DNA of 64,000 bases, from NCBI GenBank assembly GCA_902595555.1, contig CACJQM010000001.1, forward strand, positions 332,001 to 396,000, written 5' to 3'. Positions 29,365 through 38,598 of this stretch are shown in pieces. The notes under the pieces are model-generated. The model worked only from the letters and a program-made list of their open reading frames with translations, was not told where the DNA came from and did no database searches. The stretch's first letter is position 1. The number at the start of each line of letters is the position of its first letter. Made by a program: the position numbers and the translations under genes. This DNA comes from an uncultured Bacteroidota bacterium (GTDB lineage: Bacteria; Bacteroidota; Bacteroidia; Flavobacteriales; Flavobacteriaceae).

Positions 29365-30216
29365 CTAATTTGTTGCAGCTTGCATTCCTTGTTCAATTAA
29401 ATCATAAAACTGATCTAACTTAGGTAATACAACAATTCTAGTTCTTCTGTTCTTAGCTTTTCCTTCAGATGTTTCGTTATCCGCAACAGGAATATAAGAA
29501 CTTCGACCAGCTGCAGTCATTCTTTGAGGAGGTACTCCAAAATCATTTTGAAGGACTCTAACTACAGATGTAGCTCTTTTTACACTTAAATCCCAATTAT
29601 CTTGAAGAACTTCATTCTGAATTGGAACATCATCGGTATGACCTTCAACCATAAATTCAATTTCTGGCTTATCTAGAACAACCTGAGCGACCTTACCAAG
29701 GACTTCTTTGGCTCTATCAGAAACATAATAACTTCCACTGTTAAACAATAATTTATCAGATATAGATATAAAAACAACTCCTTTTTCAACATTGATTTCA
29801 ATATCATTATCACTAATATCAATAAATGCACCTTTTAAACTAGTTACCAATGCAAGTGTAACTGAATCTCTTCTTGTGACAGCATCTTGCATAGTTCTTA
29901 TAACTAAATCTTTTTCTTTTAAACTTTCAAGTGATTTTTCAAGGTTTTCAGCGCCTTTTTGTGATAATGTCGTTAGATTACCCATATTGTTAATTAAATC
30001 CTGATTATTGGCCTTTAAAAAGGCAATCTGTTCTTGTAAAGCTTTTGAGTTTGCCTCAGCAGTAGCTTTTTCATCGAGACAAGAATTTAATTTAACGGTA
30101 GCAGAATTTAAAAGATTTAAATTTTTTTGGTTTGTTGCCTCTAGTTCAGCGTATTTCTTTTGTGATACACAAGAGGACAAAAGAATTAAGATAAGTAAAA
30201 TGTAATTGTATTTCAT
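29365..30216 (-). CDS. OmpA-family peptidoglycan-binding lipoprotein
   Basis: Predicted outer-membrane lipoprotein with 283 residues: lipobox ending at C16 (LILLSSC), a coiled-coil helix (about 20-110, rich in Q/K/E/L heptads), then an OmpA C-terminal domain (about 145-265) with FNSGSYYVSD, EGHTDDVPI and the KNRRTRIVV motif that binds peptidoglycan. It tethers the outer membrane to the cell wall. A promoter-like TTTG...TAATTTTA pair lies upstream (left strand, about 30230-30255), with a short leader. Confidence 0.9.
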   Translation of the reverse strand: MKYNYILLILILLSSCVSQKKYAELEATNQKNLNLLNSATVKLNSCLDEKATAEANSKALQEQIAFLKANNQDLINNMGNLTTLSQKGAENLEKSLESLKEKDLVIRTMQDAVTRRDSVTLALVTSLKGAFIDISDNDIEINVEKGVVFISISDKLLFNSGSYYVSDRAKEVLGKVAQVVLDKPEIEFMVEGHTDDVPIQNEVLQDNWDLSVKRATSVVRVLQNDFGVPPQRMTAAGRSSYIPVADNETSEGKAKNRRTRIVVLPKLDQFYDLIEQGMQAATN

Positions 30217-30263
30217 GTTATTAGTTTTTATTTAAAATTAGTAAATTTTATTACAAACCAAAC

Positions 30264-31265
30264 CTATTTTAAGCTTGAAAAAGTGTTTTTTCTAAAAAGA
30301 TAATATGCAAGCAAGATTGATTTTGTATAATAATATTTATTTGAGGTTCTTAATATATCTCTTTTCCTAAAATTGTATCTAAAATTAAATATGTTGTAAT
30401 AATAAGCTTTGATAATAGAAAACGAGAATCTAATTTTTAAGGTAAGAATAGAAAAAATTAAAATTATAAAATCACTTAAAACTCTTAAAAGAATAACAGG
30501 TATTAAAAATTTACCAGGAAGATTTTTTATCAACATTATAATTGAATTTCTAAAATTGAAATAGCTTTTGTTTGGATTGTCATATTGCATTGTACCTCCA
30601 CCAATGTGGTAGACTTTTGATTTACCAATCGTAACTATTTTACATTTAGGATTAATATTTTTTAATCTCCAACATAAATCAACCTCTTCCATATGACAAA
30701 AAAAACTTTCATCAAATCCACCAGCATTCTCAAATGTTTTTTTACGAATTACAAAACAACATCCAGATGCCCAAAATATCTCCCTTGTTGTCTTATATTT
30801 TTCAGAACTCTCAATTGTATTAACTATTCTTCCACGACAAAAAGGATAACCCAGTAAATCTAAATACCCACCAGATGCGCCTGCATACTCATATATATCA
30901 TGATTGTTATAGTCAATAATTCTTGGTTGTGCTACACATATGTTCAAATTTGATTTGAAGGTTTCACATATGTTTTTAAATGAATCTTTATCAAGAAAAA
31001 CAGCATCATTATTGAGAAAAAAAATGACATCCTCATCAATTTTTTTTATTCCCTGATTATATCCTTTAGCATATCCATAATTATTGTCCAATATAATTAA
31101 GTTTATTTCAGGATATTTTTCTGAAATTAACTCAACTGAATGATCATTAGAATTATTATCAATAACATAAAGCTTTGCTTCACTGCAATTTTCAATAATT
31201 TTAGGAATGAATCTTTTTAATAGAACTGAGCCATTAAAGTTTAATATTGCAATAGCAAAAGTCAT
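30264..31265 (-). CDS. Family 2 glycosyltransferase
   Basis: GT-A fold glycosyltransferase, rhamnosyl/galactofuranosyl-like, with 333 residues. The nucleotide-sugar domain starts at the N-terminus (FAIAILNFNGSVLLKRF); the acidic motif is FFLNNDAVFL and the second acidic block SFFCHMEEVDLCWRLK. The C-terminus carries a hydrophobic segment (about 250-275) followed by a basic tail, suggesting membrane association. It probably builds envelope polysaccharide; donor and acceptor are unknown. Its ATG overlaps the stop of the upstream HsdR_N-like gene (ATGA). Confidence 0.88.
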   Translation of the reverse strand: MTFAIAILNFNGSVLLKRFIPKIIENCSEAKLYVIDNNSNDHSVELISEKYPEINLIILDNNYGYAKGYNQGIKKIDEDVIFFLNNDAVFLDKDSFKNICETFKSNLNICVAQPRIIDYNNHDIYEYAGASGGYLDLLGYPFCRGRIVNTIESSEKYKTTREIFWASGCCFVIRKKTFENAGGFDESFFCHMEEVDLCWRLKNINPKCKIVTIGKSKVYHIGGGTMQYDNPNKSYFNFRNSIIMLIKNLPGKFLIPVILLRVLSDFIILIFSILTLKIRFSFSIIKAYYYNIFNFRYNFRKRDILRTSNKYYYTKSILLAYYLFRKNTFSSLK

Positions 31266-31708
31266 AGATCTTTGTAATTAGGTATACTATTTATGATGGA
31301 AAATTTACCATTTATAAATTTTACAAAAATATGTTTTAAACCATTCGATAGCATTAAGTATTTGGACTTTAATTCCATATTATATATTACTAATTGATCT
31401 AAAGATTTTTGATTCAAAGTGACACTGGGTGATTTACATTCAATTAATACATTTATATTCCCATATTTATCAAAAACAACAATGTCAAACCTTTTTTTTA
31501 AATTATTGATCGTAAAACCTCGCTCTACGGCAATATGAGAGAGTGGAACTTCAAGGTCATTTTTTAAAAATAAAATTATATTTTGCCTTACCCATTCCTC
31601 ATTAGTTAGTAATATATTTTTTTTTCTTAATGGATCAAAAATATATTTTTTTTTACCAATAAAATTTATCTTATGGTTATATTTATTTTCGAAGTTTAAT
31701 TCAATCAT
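31262..31708 (-). CDS. HsdR N-terminal-like (PD-(D/E)XK) domain protein
   Basis: A 148-residue stand-alone protein resembling the N-terminal nuclease domain of type I restriction R subunits. The catalytic pattern is visible: RFDIVVFDKYG, then NVLIECKSP (D...ExK). There is no helicase domain and no hsdM or hsdS nearby. It occurs next to holA in flavobacterial genomes that I recall, so it looks like a housekeeping gene rather than a restriction system. I start it at the ATG 31706-31708, which interlocks with the holA ATG in the palindrome CATG; an ATG 9 bases upstream would lie only 2 bases from a promoter-like box. Confidence 0.75.
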   Translation of the reverse strand: MIELNFENKYNHKINFIGKKKYIFDPLRKKNILLTNEEWVRQNIILFLKNDLEVPLSHIAVERGFTINNLKKRFDIVVFDKYGNINVLIECKSPSVTLNQKSLDQLVIYNMELKSKYLMLSNGLKHIFVKFINGKFSIINSIPNYKDL

Positions 31709-32716
31709 GAGTGCCATTTCAAATGTAGAAGAATATAAAGAAGTAATAAAAAAAATTGAAAATAATTTTTTTAAGAGCTTGTATATTTTAAATAGTGAGG
31801 AAATATTTTTTTTAAATGATTTTACAGAGAAAATTAAAAAAATAATCCCTGAAGATTTAAAAGACTTGAATCAATATGTTTTTTACGGAAATGAAATTAA
31901 AGCTGATGACATATTACTATGTGCAAAAAATTTCCCATGATGGGGAATAAACAGTTAATTATTGTAAAAAATGGAAATAAAATTCTAAAGGAAATTGATA
32001 AAATTATTTCTCAAAAACAAAGTATTCCAGAATCAACAGTTCTAGTAATATGCTTAGAGGGTGTTAAAATTAATGCTAAGATGAAAGATTTAAAAATAAA
32101 TGAGGAATATGGAGCCATATATGATTTTAAAAAAATATATGATAACAAAATGCCGAATTGGATTAAATATCTTGCTCAAAGATCAGGATTTAAAATTGAT
32201 TTTAAAACATGTGAGCTTATAAAAGAACGAACTGGTAATAATTTAAGTAAAGTAAAAATTGAATTTGAAAAAATAAGTTTAAACACACAAGGGGCTGAAA
32301 TAAGCTCAGATCTAATTGTTGAACACTTCGGTATTAATAATGACTACAATTTATTTGAGTTACAAAACGAAATTGGTAAAAAAAACTATCATAAAGTTTT
32401 TTTAATATCAGATTATTTTTCAAAAAATTCTTCTTATTCGATACAGCAAATTCTATCAACACTGCACAACTATTTCACTAATATTTTTCAGATACATTCC
32501 ATAAATAGTAATAATCCAAATTCGATTTCAAAAATAATTGGTATAAATTATTTCTTTGTAAATGATTATATAAATGCTTCAAAAAATTATAATATCAAAG
32601 AAGTTGTGAATATCATAAGAGTAATAAATAAATATGATTTAAAAAGTAAAGGGATAGGGTTTGAAGGAAATTCAAATAAACTTATAACTCAACTTGTAAG
32701 TGAAATAATAAACTAA
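31707..32716 (+). CDS. holA: DNA polymerase III delta subunit, frame interrupted by a -1 shift near codon 76
   Basis: Delta subunit of the clamp loader, which opens the DnaN ring. The gene lies in two frames: 31707-31940 (77 codons ending TGA at 31938-31940) and a -1 frame to 32716. The sequence at the junction is GCAAAAAATTTCCC. It holds the heptamer A AAT TTC (31928-31934); slipping back one base there gives CAKNFPMMGNKQ, the wording expected at this point of HolA. The joined product is 336 residues, the normal length. Either an A was lost from a seven-A run (mutation or sequencing error), or the gene is recoded. It is the only holA in the window, and holA is normally essential. Confidence 0.85.
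31720..31727 (-). promoter_or_regulatory. Candidate -7 box of the HsdR_N-like gene, inside holA
   Basis: An exact TAnnTTTG match (TACATTTG, left strand) 11 bases before the ATG at 31708. It lies within the holA reading frame. Confidence 0.3.
31925..31944 (+). promoter_or_regulatory. Candidate -1 slippery site in holA
   Basis: Six A, three T and three C in a row, read GCA AAA AAT TTC CCA TGA in the first frame. The heptamer A AAT TTC fits the X XXY YYZ rule for simultaneous tandem slippage. The zero-frame stop comes one codon after it. A 4-bp stem CCCA/TGGG with loop TGA (31934-31944) sits directly on the site, too close for a classical stimulator. The A6 run could also cause transcriptional slippage. 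Confidence 0.45.
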
Positions 32717-35109
32717 AATTTTAATGGGTATTTTTTTGGACTATATTCATGCATGATCTTATAGCAAGATTCAAAAATATCATCAATTGATGGTTTTGAA
32801 AAGTAGTCTCCATCACTTCCATATGGCGGTCTGTGCTCCATTGCAGTAAGAGTAACAGGTTTTGAATCTAAGAATTTAAATCCATCATGATCTTCCAAAA
32901 CAACTTTCATTATGTGAGAAGATGCGCCACCAGGAAAATCTTCATCAATAATTAAAAGTTTGTTTGTTTTTTCTAAACTTTTAACAATATCCATATTAAT
33001 ATCAATTGGAATTAAAGTCTGGAGGTCTATTAATTCAATTTCTATATCATGTTTTAATAGCTCAACTATAGCTTTTTCAACTAATTTTAAAGTTGATCCA
33101 TATGATACAACCGTAATGTCTTTTCCTTTGGAAATATATTCTACGTGACCGAGAGGCACATTAAATTCACCAATGTTAATTGGCTCTTTTTCTTTTAAAC
33201 GATATGCATTCAAAGGCTCAATAATTAAGGCAGGGTCAGAGCATGATAATAGTGTATTGTACATTCCAGCAGCCTGAACCATATTTCTTGGAGTGAGAAC
33301 TAACATTCCCTTCAATGAATTTAAAATCATTCCCATTGGAGATCCTGCATGCCACATACCTTCAAGTCTATGCCCTCTAGTTCTTACAATTAACGGTGCT
33401 AATTGTTTCCCAACAGATCTGTATGAAACAGTTGCTAAATCATCACTGAGTGTTTGTAAGGCAAACATCAAATAATCTAGGTATTGAATTTCAGCTATTG
33501 GTCTTAAACCTCTCATAGCGAGACCAATTCCCTCACCGACAATTGTAGCTTCACGAATTCCTCTATCATCAACCCTATCTTTACCATGTTTAATTTGCAT
33601 ACCCTCAAGTCCCTGGTTTACATCTCCAATTTTGCCTGTATCTTCACCAAAGATTATAATATTTTGGTGCTTGGTCAAAAGTGAATCAAAATTATTTTTT
33701 AATATAATTCTTCCATCAACCATAGAACTATTAGTATTGAATTCAGGCTTAACATGTTTTACATTAGAAAAATTATTAGGATACTCATTATATAAAAATG
33801 AACTGTAAAAAGGCTGAACTTCTTTGCGATAATTTTTGACCCATGTATTAAGTTTATTAAAATTATTTTCCTTTAAATTTCTTCTTAAAATTTTTCTGGA
33901 AACAGTCATTATATCTTTTCTACTAATCTCTCTAATTCGTAATAAACTATTAGTTATGTCTATTATTTCATTAGATTTTTCATCCTGAATTATTGTTTTT
34001 AAGATTTTTACTAAAGATTCCCTTTCTTTTGAAATAGTTGATTGAAATGATGTCCATGCAAGGTCTTTTTGATTTTTAACATATTCCTTACATTCTGAAT
34101 GTACTTTTTCAAGTTCTTTGGAGGAAAAAAGACCATTTTCTAAAATCCATTCTTTCATTTTAACAACACAATCAAATGATTTTTCCCAATCTAATCTTTC
34201 AGCAGTTTTATATCGTTCATGAGAACCTGATGTTGAATGACCAACAGGCTGGGTTAATTCAATAACATGAATCAATACTGGCACATGTTCTTTTCTAGCT
34301 ATGTTATTAGCATATTCGTATGTAGAAATTAAACTAGGGTAATCCCAGCCCTTAACTGTTAAAATTTCATATCCTTTTTGACTTTTTGTTCTTTGAAAAC
34401 CTTTTAAAACTTCGGAAATACTCGATTTTGTTGTTTGGTAAGAATTATCAACAGAAATTCCGTACTCATCATCCCAGACACTAATTACAGCCGGAACTTG
34501 ATGAACTCCTATTGCATTTAAAGTTTCAAAAAATAACCCCTCAGACGTACTTGCATTACCAATTGTTCCCCATGCTACCTCATTTCCATTTACAGATAAT
34601 TTATCAGAATTGAATTTGCCAGTTCTAAATAATTTTGATGCCATGGCTAAGCCCAATAATCTTGGCATTTGTCCCGAGGTAGGAGAAACATCAGATGAAA
34701 TATTATACTGATTAGGCAAATCTTTAAATTTTCCTTTCTCATCGACAAAAACAGAGCTGAAATGAGATCCCATTTGCCTACCACCAGACATGGGTTCTTC
34801 ATCAAAATTAGTATTTGCATATAACCCTGCGAAGAACTGTTGAACAGTAAGCTCATCTATTGAAAACATAAATGTTTGATCTCTGTAGTACCCTGATCTA
34901 AAGTCACCCTTTTCAAAAACCTTTGCCATTGCAACCTGAGGCAACTCCTTTCCATCACCAAAAATTCCAAATTTTGCCTTTCCACTTAAAACCTCTTTTC
35001 TTCCTAGTAAACTTGCCTCTCTGCTTATGAGAATTGTTTTATAATCATCAAGCACTTCTTTTTTAAAGTCTTTATATGAAATTGCTTTTGTTAATGAAGA
35101 GTTTTTCAT
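32713..35109 (-). CDS. Fused alpha/beta 2-oxoacid dehydrogenase E1 component
   Basis: Thiamine diphosphate-dependent E1 with both subunits in one 798-residue chain. The alpha-like half (about 1-430) includes GGRQMGSHFSS and the ThDP block GNASTSEGLFFETLN. The beta-like half (about 455-798) includes FGEDTGKIGDVNQG, EGIGLAMRG and VRTRGHRLEG. This long Bacteroidota form is usually assigned to branched-chain 2-oxoacid dehydrogenase, which oxidises the keto acids of Val, Leu and Ile; the exact substrate is inferred. E2 and E3 are not in the window. A TAAATTTG box lies 8 bases upstream of the ATG. The stop overlaps holA's stop within CTAA. Confidence 0.88.
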   Translation of the reverse strand: MKNSSLTKAISYKDFKKEVLDDYKTILISREASLLGRKEVLSGKAKFGIFGDGKELPQVAMAKVFEKGDFRSGYYRDQTFMFSIDELTVQQFFAGLYANTNFDEEPMSGGRQMGSHFSSVFVDEKGKFKDLPNQYNISSDVSPTSGQMPRLLGLAMASKLFRTGKFNSDKLSVNGNEVAWGTIGNASTSEGLFFETLNAIGVHQVPAVISVWDDEYGISVDNSYQTTKSSISEVLKGFQRTKSQKGYEILTVKGWDYPSLISTYEYANNIARKEHVPVLIHVIELTQPVGHSTSGSHERYKTAERLDWEKSFDCVVKMKEWILENGLFSSKELEKVHSECKEYVKNQKDLAWTSFQSTISKERESLVKILKTIIQDEKSNEIIDITNSLLRIREISRKDIMTVSRKILRRNLKENNFNKLNTWVKNYRKEVQPFYSSFLYNEYPNNFSNVKHVKPEFNTNSSMVDGRIILKNNFDSLLTKHQNIIIFGEDTGKIGDVNQGLEGMQIKHGKDRVDDRGIREATIVGEGIGLAMRGLRPIAEIQYLDYLMFALQTLSDDLATVSYRSVGKQLAPLIVRTRGHRLEGMWHAGSPMGMILNSLKGMLVLTPRNMVQAAGMYNTLLSCSDPALIIEPLNAYRLKEKEPINIGEFNVPLGHVEYISKGKDITVVSYGSTLKLVEKAIVELLKHDIEIELIDLQTLIPIDINMDIVKSLEKTNKLLIIDEDFPGGASSHIMKVVLEDHDGFKFLDSKPVTLTAMEHRPPYGSDGDYFSKPSIDDIFESCYKIMHEYSPKKYPLKF

Positions 35110-35117
35110 TGGGTCAC

Positions 35118-35125
35118 CAAATTTA
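35118..35125 (-). promoter_or_regulatory. -7 box of the E1 gene
   Basis: An exact TAnnTTTG match (TAAATTTG, left strand) 8 bases before the ATG at 35109. Confidence 0.45.
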
Positions 35126-35153
35126 ATAAATTAAATGAGATTAAAATTAAATT

Positions 35154-37919
35154 CTAGAACCATCTCCTAGTAAATAAACTAGTTAAATTTTCAGGGTCTA
35201 ATGTTAATATAAATCTTATTCTATTTGAATATGATTTTTTATTAATGTAGAAATCCTCAGATGAATAAATTGGAAAGAAGAGCTCAAAATAATTTTCAAC
35301 AATATTTAATCTAAAACCTGAATCAAATCCTGTTAATATAGGCTCATTTTTATTTTTAAATAATCCATAATCAAAATAAGCTTCAATCCATTTCCATATT
35401 GTAATGCCAGTGTTTAAAGAAATCATTAAATCATTTGGTTTAAATTCGCTAATATCTGATTTAAATGCACCTTCGTATCTAACATATTGTTGTGAAAAAA
35501 AACCTGATGATTCAGACCTTCCAAATAAGTAATTATCATATAAGTAATCTGTAGTTCTGTCAACACTAAAATTATACAATCCATCAGTATTATTATTTTG
35601 AAAAAACTTTCCTATAAATAATCTTAAATTATATTGCCTGAATTCATTAAAATAATTTCTGTAATTTAAGGTTATTGAGTTTTTAATAATTTCTTTATTA
35701 AACTGTAAATCATAAGCAAAAGAATAACTTTTCTTAGCACCTGGATTTGAATTTATATATGTAAATTTTGATATTCCATAATTATCAGATGGGTTGTTTT
35801 GTTCTCTGTTAATGCTTATATACTTGTATCGAAGAAACTGTTTATAATTAGAAACTAGATTTTTATCCCTAAATGTTAATAAAACAGTAGGGCTAAATCT
35901 TGTATAACTTAGATTTTCATCAAAATGAAATTTTGACAATGATATATAATAATTTGTGGAAAAGGTCTTAGAATGGTAGGTAGTCAAATTAAAATTTAAA
36001 TTGCCAATAATGTTCTTTGTTTCAAATGAATAAAAAGGTGAAACTAAATAAGTAAATCTTTTTTTTATAGGTGATTTATTCGTTAGTGTAATACCTGGTG
36101 AAAATCCATCATAAAGATTATACAGAAATTGTGGTCTATAAAATATTTGGTTGTTTTCATGACTATCTATGTCGGAGAAAAACCTGATAATTGTTTTTTT
36201 GTTATTTTTTTTAAAATTTAGATAAGTGTTGTTTTTATAATTTTCATCTAATAATAATTTATCTGGATCAATAATTATTTTACTTATGTTTAAATACTCT
36301 AATTTACTTTCATAATTGTTTGTATTAAACCATTCTTTTTTTGATGTACCATCTAAAAATTGAATTTCAATTGGAAAAGGGAAATTCAAATCATTCCCCA
36401 TTGTATTTTTAATAGCAAAATTTTCCTTCTTTTTAAATACTTTTAAATCAATTAATCCGTCATAGTTTAGAAAGTCACTAAAAAACCATTTTAAGTTTTT
36501 AGATGAAATAGATTCAAATATATTTTGAATTTGAATTGTTTGGGCAATGGGCTTTTCTGAATTAATGATTTTTAAAATTGATTCTTTAAAATGTTTTTCA
36601 CCAATATAACTATTAAGAGTTTTTAGAGAATAAAACGATTTTGCAGGGGAGGATAATCTATAATTAATCCTAGTAAGTTCATTTGAAGGTAATATGAGTT
36701 TTTGGTTTAAATTTCTTGCAGAAACAAAATTATATCCTAATCTAAATTGATTGGTGAATTTAGTCTTTGACAGATTGTGTTTTTTTATAAAAAATAAATT
36801 TGAAAACTTTCCTATTAATAGCAAATCAGGATGATATTCCTCTATAAACTTATTTAAATAGTATAGTTCTAGACCAGAGGTAAACCAAAATAAATTTCTT
36901 CTATCAACACTCAATGAATTAGAAAATATATAATGTAGCAGGTTTTTAAGAAGATTTATTTCGTTTAAAATATTTTCGTCAAAAGGATCAAATAAATCAG
37001 GGATTTCTGAATAGGGGTAGAGTGAATTTTTTTTAAAATCATTTTTATCAAGAACTATATTTTTATTTTCATTTTTTGGAAAATAATCTAATAAAAACTT
37101 ATCAATATTTTGAAGATTATTAGACTTTAATGATAGAACTCTTTTAGAGTTTGATGAAACATTAATTTTATTAATTTTCACATTTTTAAAGTCTTTATTT
37201 TTATTAAGTATTAAAGAAATATCCGAAACGGAGGATCCCAAATAATAATCTATATTTCTATTGTTTTCAGTTTTAGAAGAATCTTTTATTAGATTAGTAT
37301 TAATGGAATAAATGGGGTTATATTTTATTTTAAGGTTGATAATAGATTTTTGAAAAAACTGATCATCCAGAGAAAGATTTGATATCAGAATAGGTTCATG
37401 ATTAAATTTTGGCACAAATCGAAAAAAACAATTTTTAACATTAATAACATCATTTGTATAACCATAGTTTTCAATAAATTTTGGTAGGTATAATGTATAT
37501 TCGAATAAAATTTTAATCTTTTGATTAATATCCAATTCCTTATCTAATCTAATTTCAATTAAGTCTTCATTATTTACAACTCTTTCCCATTCTACTGGAT
37601 TATTATCAATTGTAATTTGTGATATTAATGTTTTTCCTCTTTGGTTAGAAGATGATTTCAATATTGATGAATCATATTCACTATATAGTTTTTTTGATAA
37701 AGGAGTGCTCATGGATGAATATGAGTGATTCCAATCATAAATAAAAATTTTCGATATTTTTTTTGAAGTCTGATTTGTATATGTTGAATTCTGTTTAACG
37801 GAAATTGACATGTCTTTTTCAAAAAACTCACTATCAATTAAATGAGAGTTCTGAGAATTACCTTTTTGAAATGAAAAAAGAAGGATTGTTAAAAATATTG
37901 AATTAAGAAGATATTTCAA
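35154..37919 (-). CDS. M1 aminopeptidase-like protein lacking the zinc motif, with C-terminal outer-membrane barrel
   Basis: A 921-residue exported protein with an N-terminal signal sequence (about 1-22). The first half follows the layout of M1/gluzincin peptidases: an N-terminal beta domain with DIEIRLD- and FEYTLYLP-like strands, then the helical region around 320-365. Where HExxH...E is expected it reads LLHYIFSNS...FWFTSGLELYY (about 327-354), so zinc ligands and the catalytic Glu are absent. The C-terminal half (about 600-921) is rich in alternating aromatic/polar strands and ends in TRRWF, as outer-membrane barrels do. It is probably a non-enzymatic surface or assembly protein. It lies 3 bases behind the LOG gene. 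Confidence 0.65.
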   Translation of the reverse strand: MKYLLNSIFLTILLFSFQKGNSQNSHLIDSEFFEKDMSISVKQNSTYTNQTSKKISKIFIYDWNHSYSSMSTPLSKKLYSEYDSSILKSSSNQRGKTLISQITIDNNPVEWERVVNNEDLIEIRLDKELDINQKIKILFEYTLYLPKFIENYGYTNDVINVKNCFFRFVPKFNHEPILISNLSLDDQFFQKSIINLKIKYNPIYSINTNLIKDSSKTENNRNIDYYLGSSVSDISLILNKNKDFKNVKINKINVSSNSKRVLSLKSNNLQNIDKFLLDYFPKNENKNIVLDKNDFKKNSLYPYSEIPDLFDPFDENILNEINLLKNLLHYIFSNSLSVDRRNLFWFTSGLELYYLNKFIEEYHPDLLLIGKFSNLFFIKKHNLSKTKFTNQFRLGYNFVSARNLNQKLILPSNELTRINYRLSSPAKSFYSLKTLNSYIGEKHFKESILKIINSEKPIAQTIQIQNIFESISSKNLKWFFSDFLNYDGLIDLKVFKKKENFAIKNTMGNDLNFPFPIEIQFLDGTSKKEWFNTNNYESKLEYLNISKIIIDPDKLLLDENYKNNTYLNFKKNNKKTIIRFFSDIDSHENNQIFYRPQFLYNLYDGFSPGITLTNKSPIKKRFTYLVSPFYSFETKNIIGNLNFNLTTYHSKTFSTNYYISLSKFHFDENLSYTRFSPTVLLTFRDKNLVSNYKQFLRYKYISINREQNNPSDNYGISKFTYINSNPGAKKSYSFAYDLQFNKEIIKNSITLNYRNYFNEFRQYNLRLFIGKFFQNNNTDGLYNFSVDRTTDYLYDNYLFGRSESSGFFSQQYVRYEGAFKSDISEFKPNDLMISLNTGITIWKWIEAYFDYGLFKNKNEPILTGFDSGFRLNIVENYFELFFPIYSSEDFYINKKSYSNRIRFILTLDPENLTSLFTRRWF

Positions 37920-37922
37920 TTT

Positions 37923-38597
37923 TTAGAAATTAGGAGCAAATTTCTTTTTATCATAAAACTTTTTTAGAATATCAATAATTTCTTCTTTAGAGTCTACAAG
38001 TTCAAAAAGGAACATTTCATTTGTTGAAACATTATTAAACTTTTGACATACTGTATTCTTTATCCAATCAATACAGCCTGACCAAAAATCACTACCGTAA
38101 AGTATTACCGGGAATCTTTCTATTTTATTTGTTTGAATTAGAGTTATTGCTTCAAAAAGCTCATCAAGAGTGCCGAATCCGCCTGGCATTACAACAAATG
38201 CTTGAGCATACCTCACAAACATTACCTTTCTAACAAAAAAGTAATCAAAATCGATAACTTTATCTGAATCAATAAATTCATTGTGAGTTTGCTCATATGG
38301 CAGGTCAATATTCAATCCAACTGAAACTCCACCTGCTTTTTGAGCTCCTTTATTAGCAGCTTCCATTATTCCAGGACCACCACCTGTGATTACACCCAAT
38401 CCAAGCTTTACTATGTCTTCAGAAATTTCAATGGTTTTTTTATAATATTTATCATCTGGTTTAGTCCTGGCAGAACCAAAAATAGATACACATGGGCCTA
38501 GTTGAGATAATTTTTCATATCCTTCAACAAGCTCACCCATTATCTTAAACACGGACCATGAATCGTGAGATTTTTCAATCCAATCTTCAGAAACCAT
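37923..38597 (-). CDS. LOG family protein (TIGR00730 Rossmann-fold nucleotidase)
   Basis: Cytosolic Rossmann-fold protein of the lysine decarboxylase-like/LOG family, whose characterised members split nucleoside 5'-monophosphates into base and ribose-5-phosphate. It has 224 residues. FGSARTKPD near the N-terminus, TGGGPGIMEAANKGA and the diagnostic PGGFGTLDELFE are all visible. It lies between uvrA (1 base) and the M1-like gene (3 bases), so the three form a leftward operon. Substrate is not determined by sequence. Confidence 0.9.
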   Translation of the reverse strand: MVSEDWIEKSHDSWSVFKIMGELVEGYEKLSQLGPCVSIFGSARTKPDDKYYKKTIEISEDIVKLGLGVITGGGPGIMEAANKGAQKAGGVSVGLNIDLPYEQTHNEFIDSDKVIDFDYFFVRKVMFVRYAQAFVVMPGGFGTLDELFEAITLIQTNKIERFPVILYGSDFWSGCIDWIKNTVCQKFNNVSTNEMFLFELVDSKEEIIDILKKFYDKKKFAPNF

Positions 38598-38598
38598 A

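Noticed and set aside
31707-32716. holA as a pseudogene
   Set aside because: Both halves are intact and well formed, the product is normally essential, and no second copy is visible; a one-base problem or recoding is more likely than decay.
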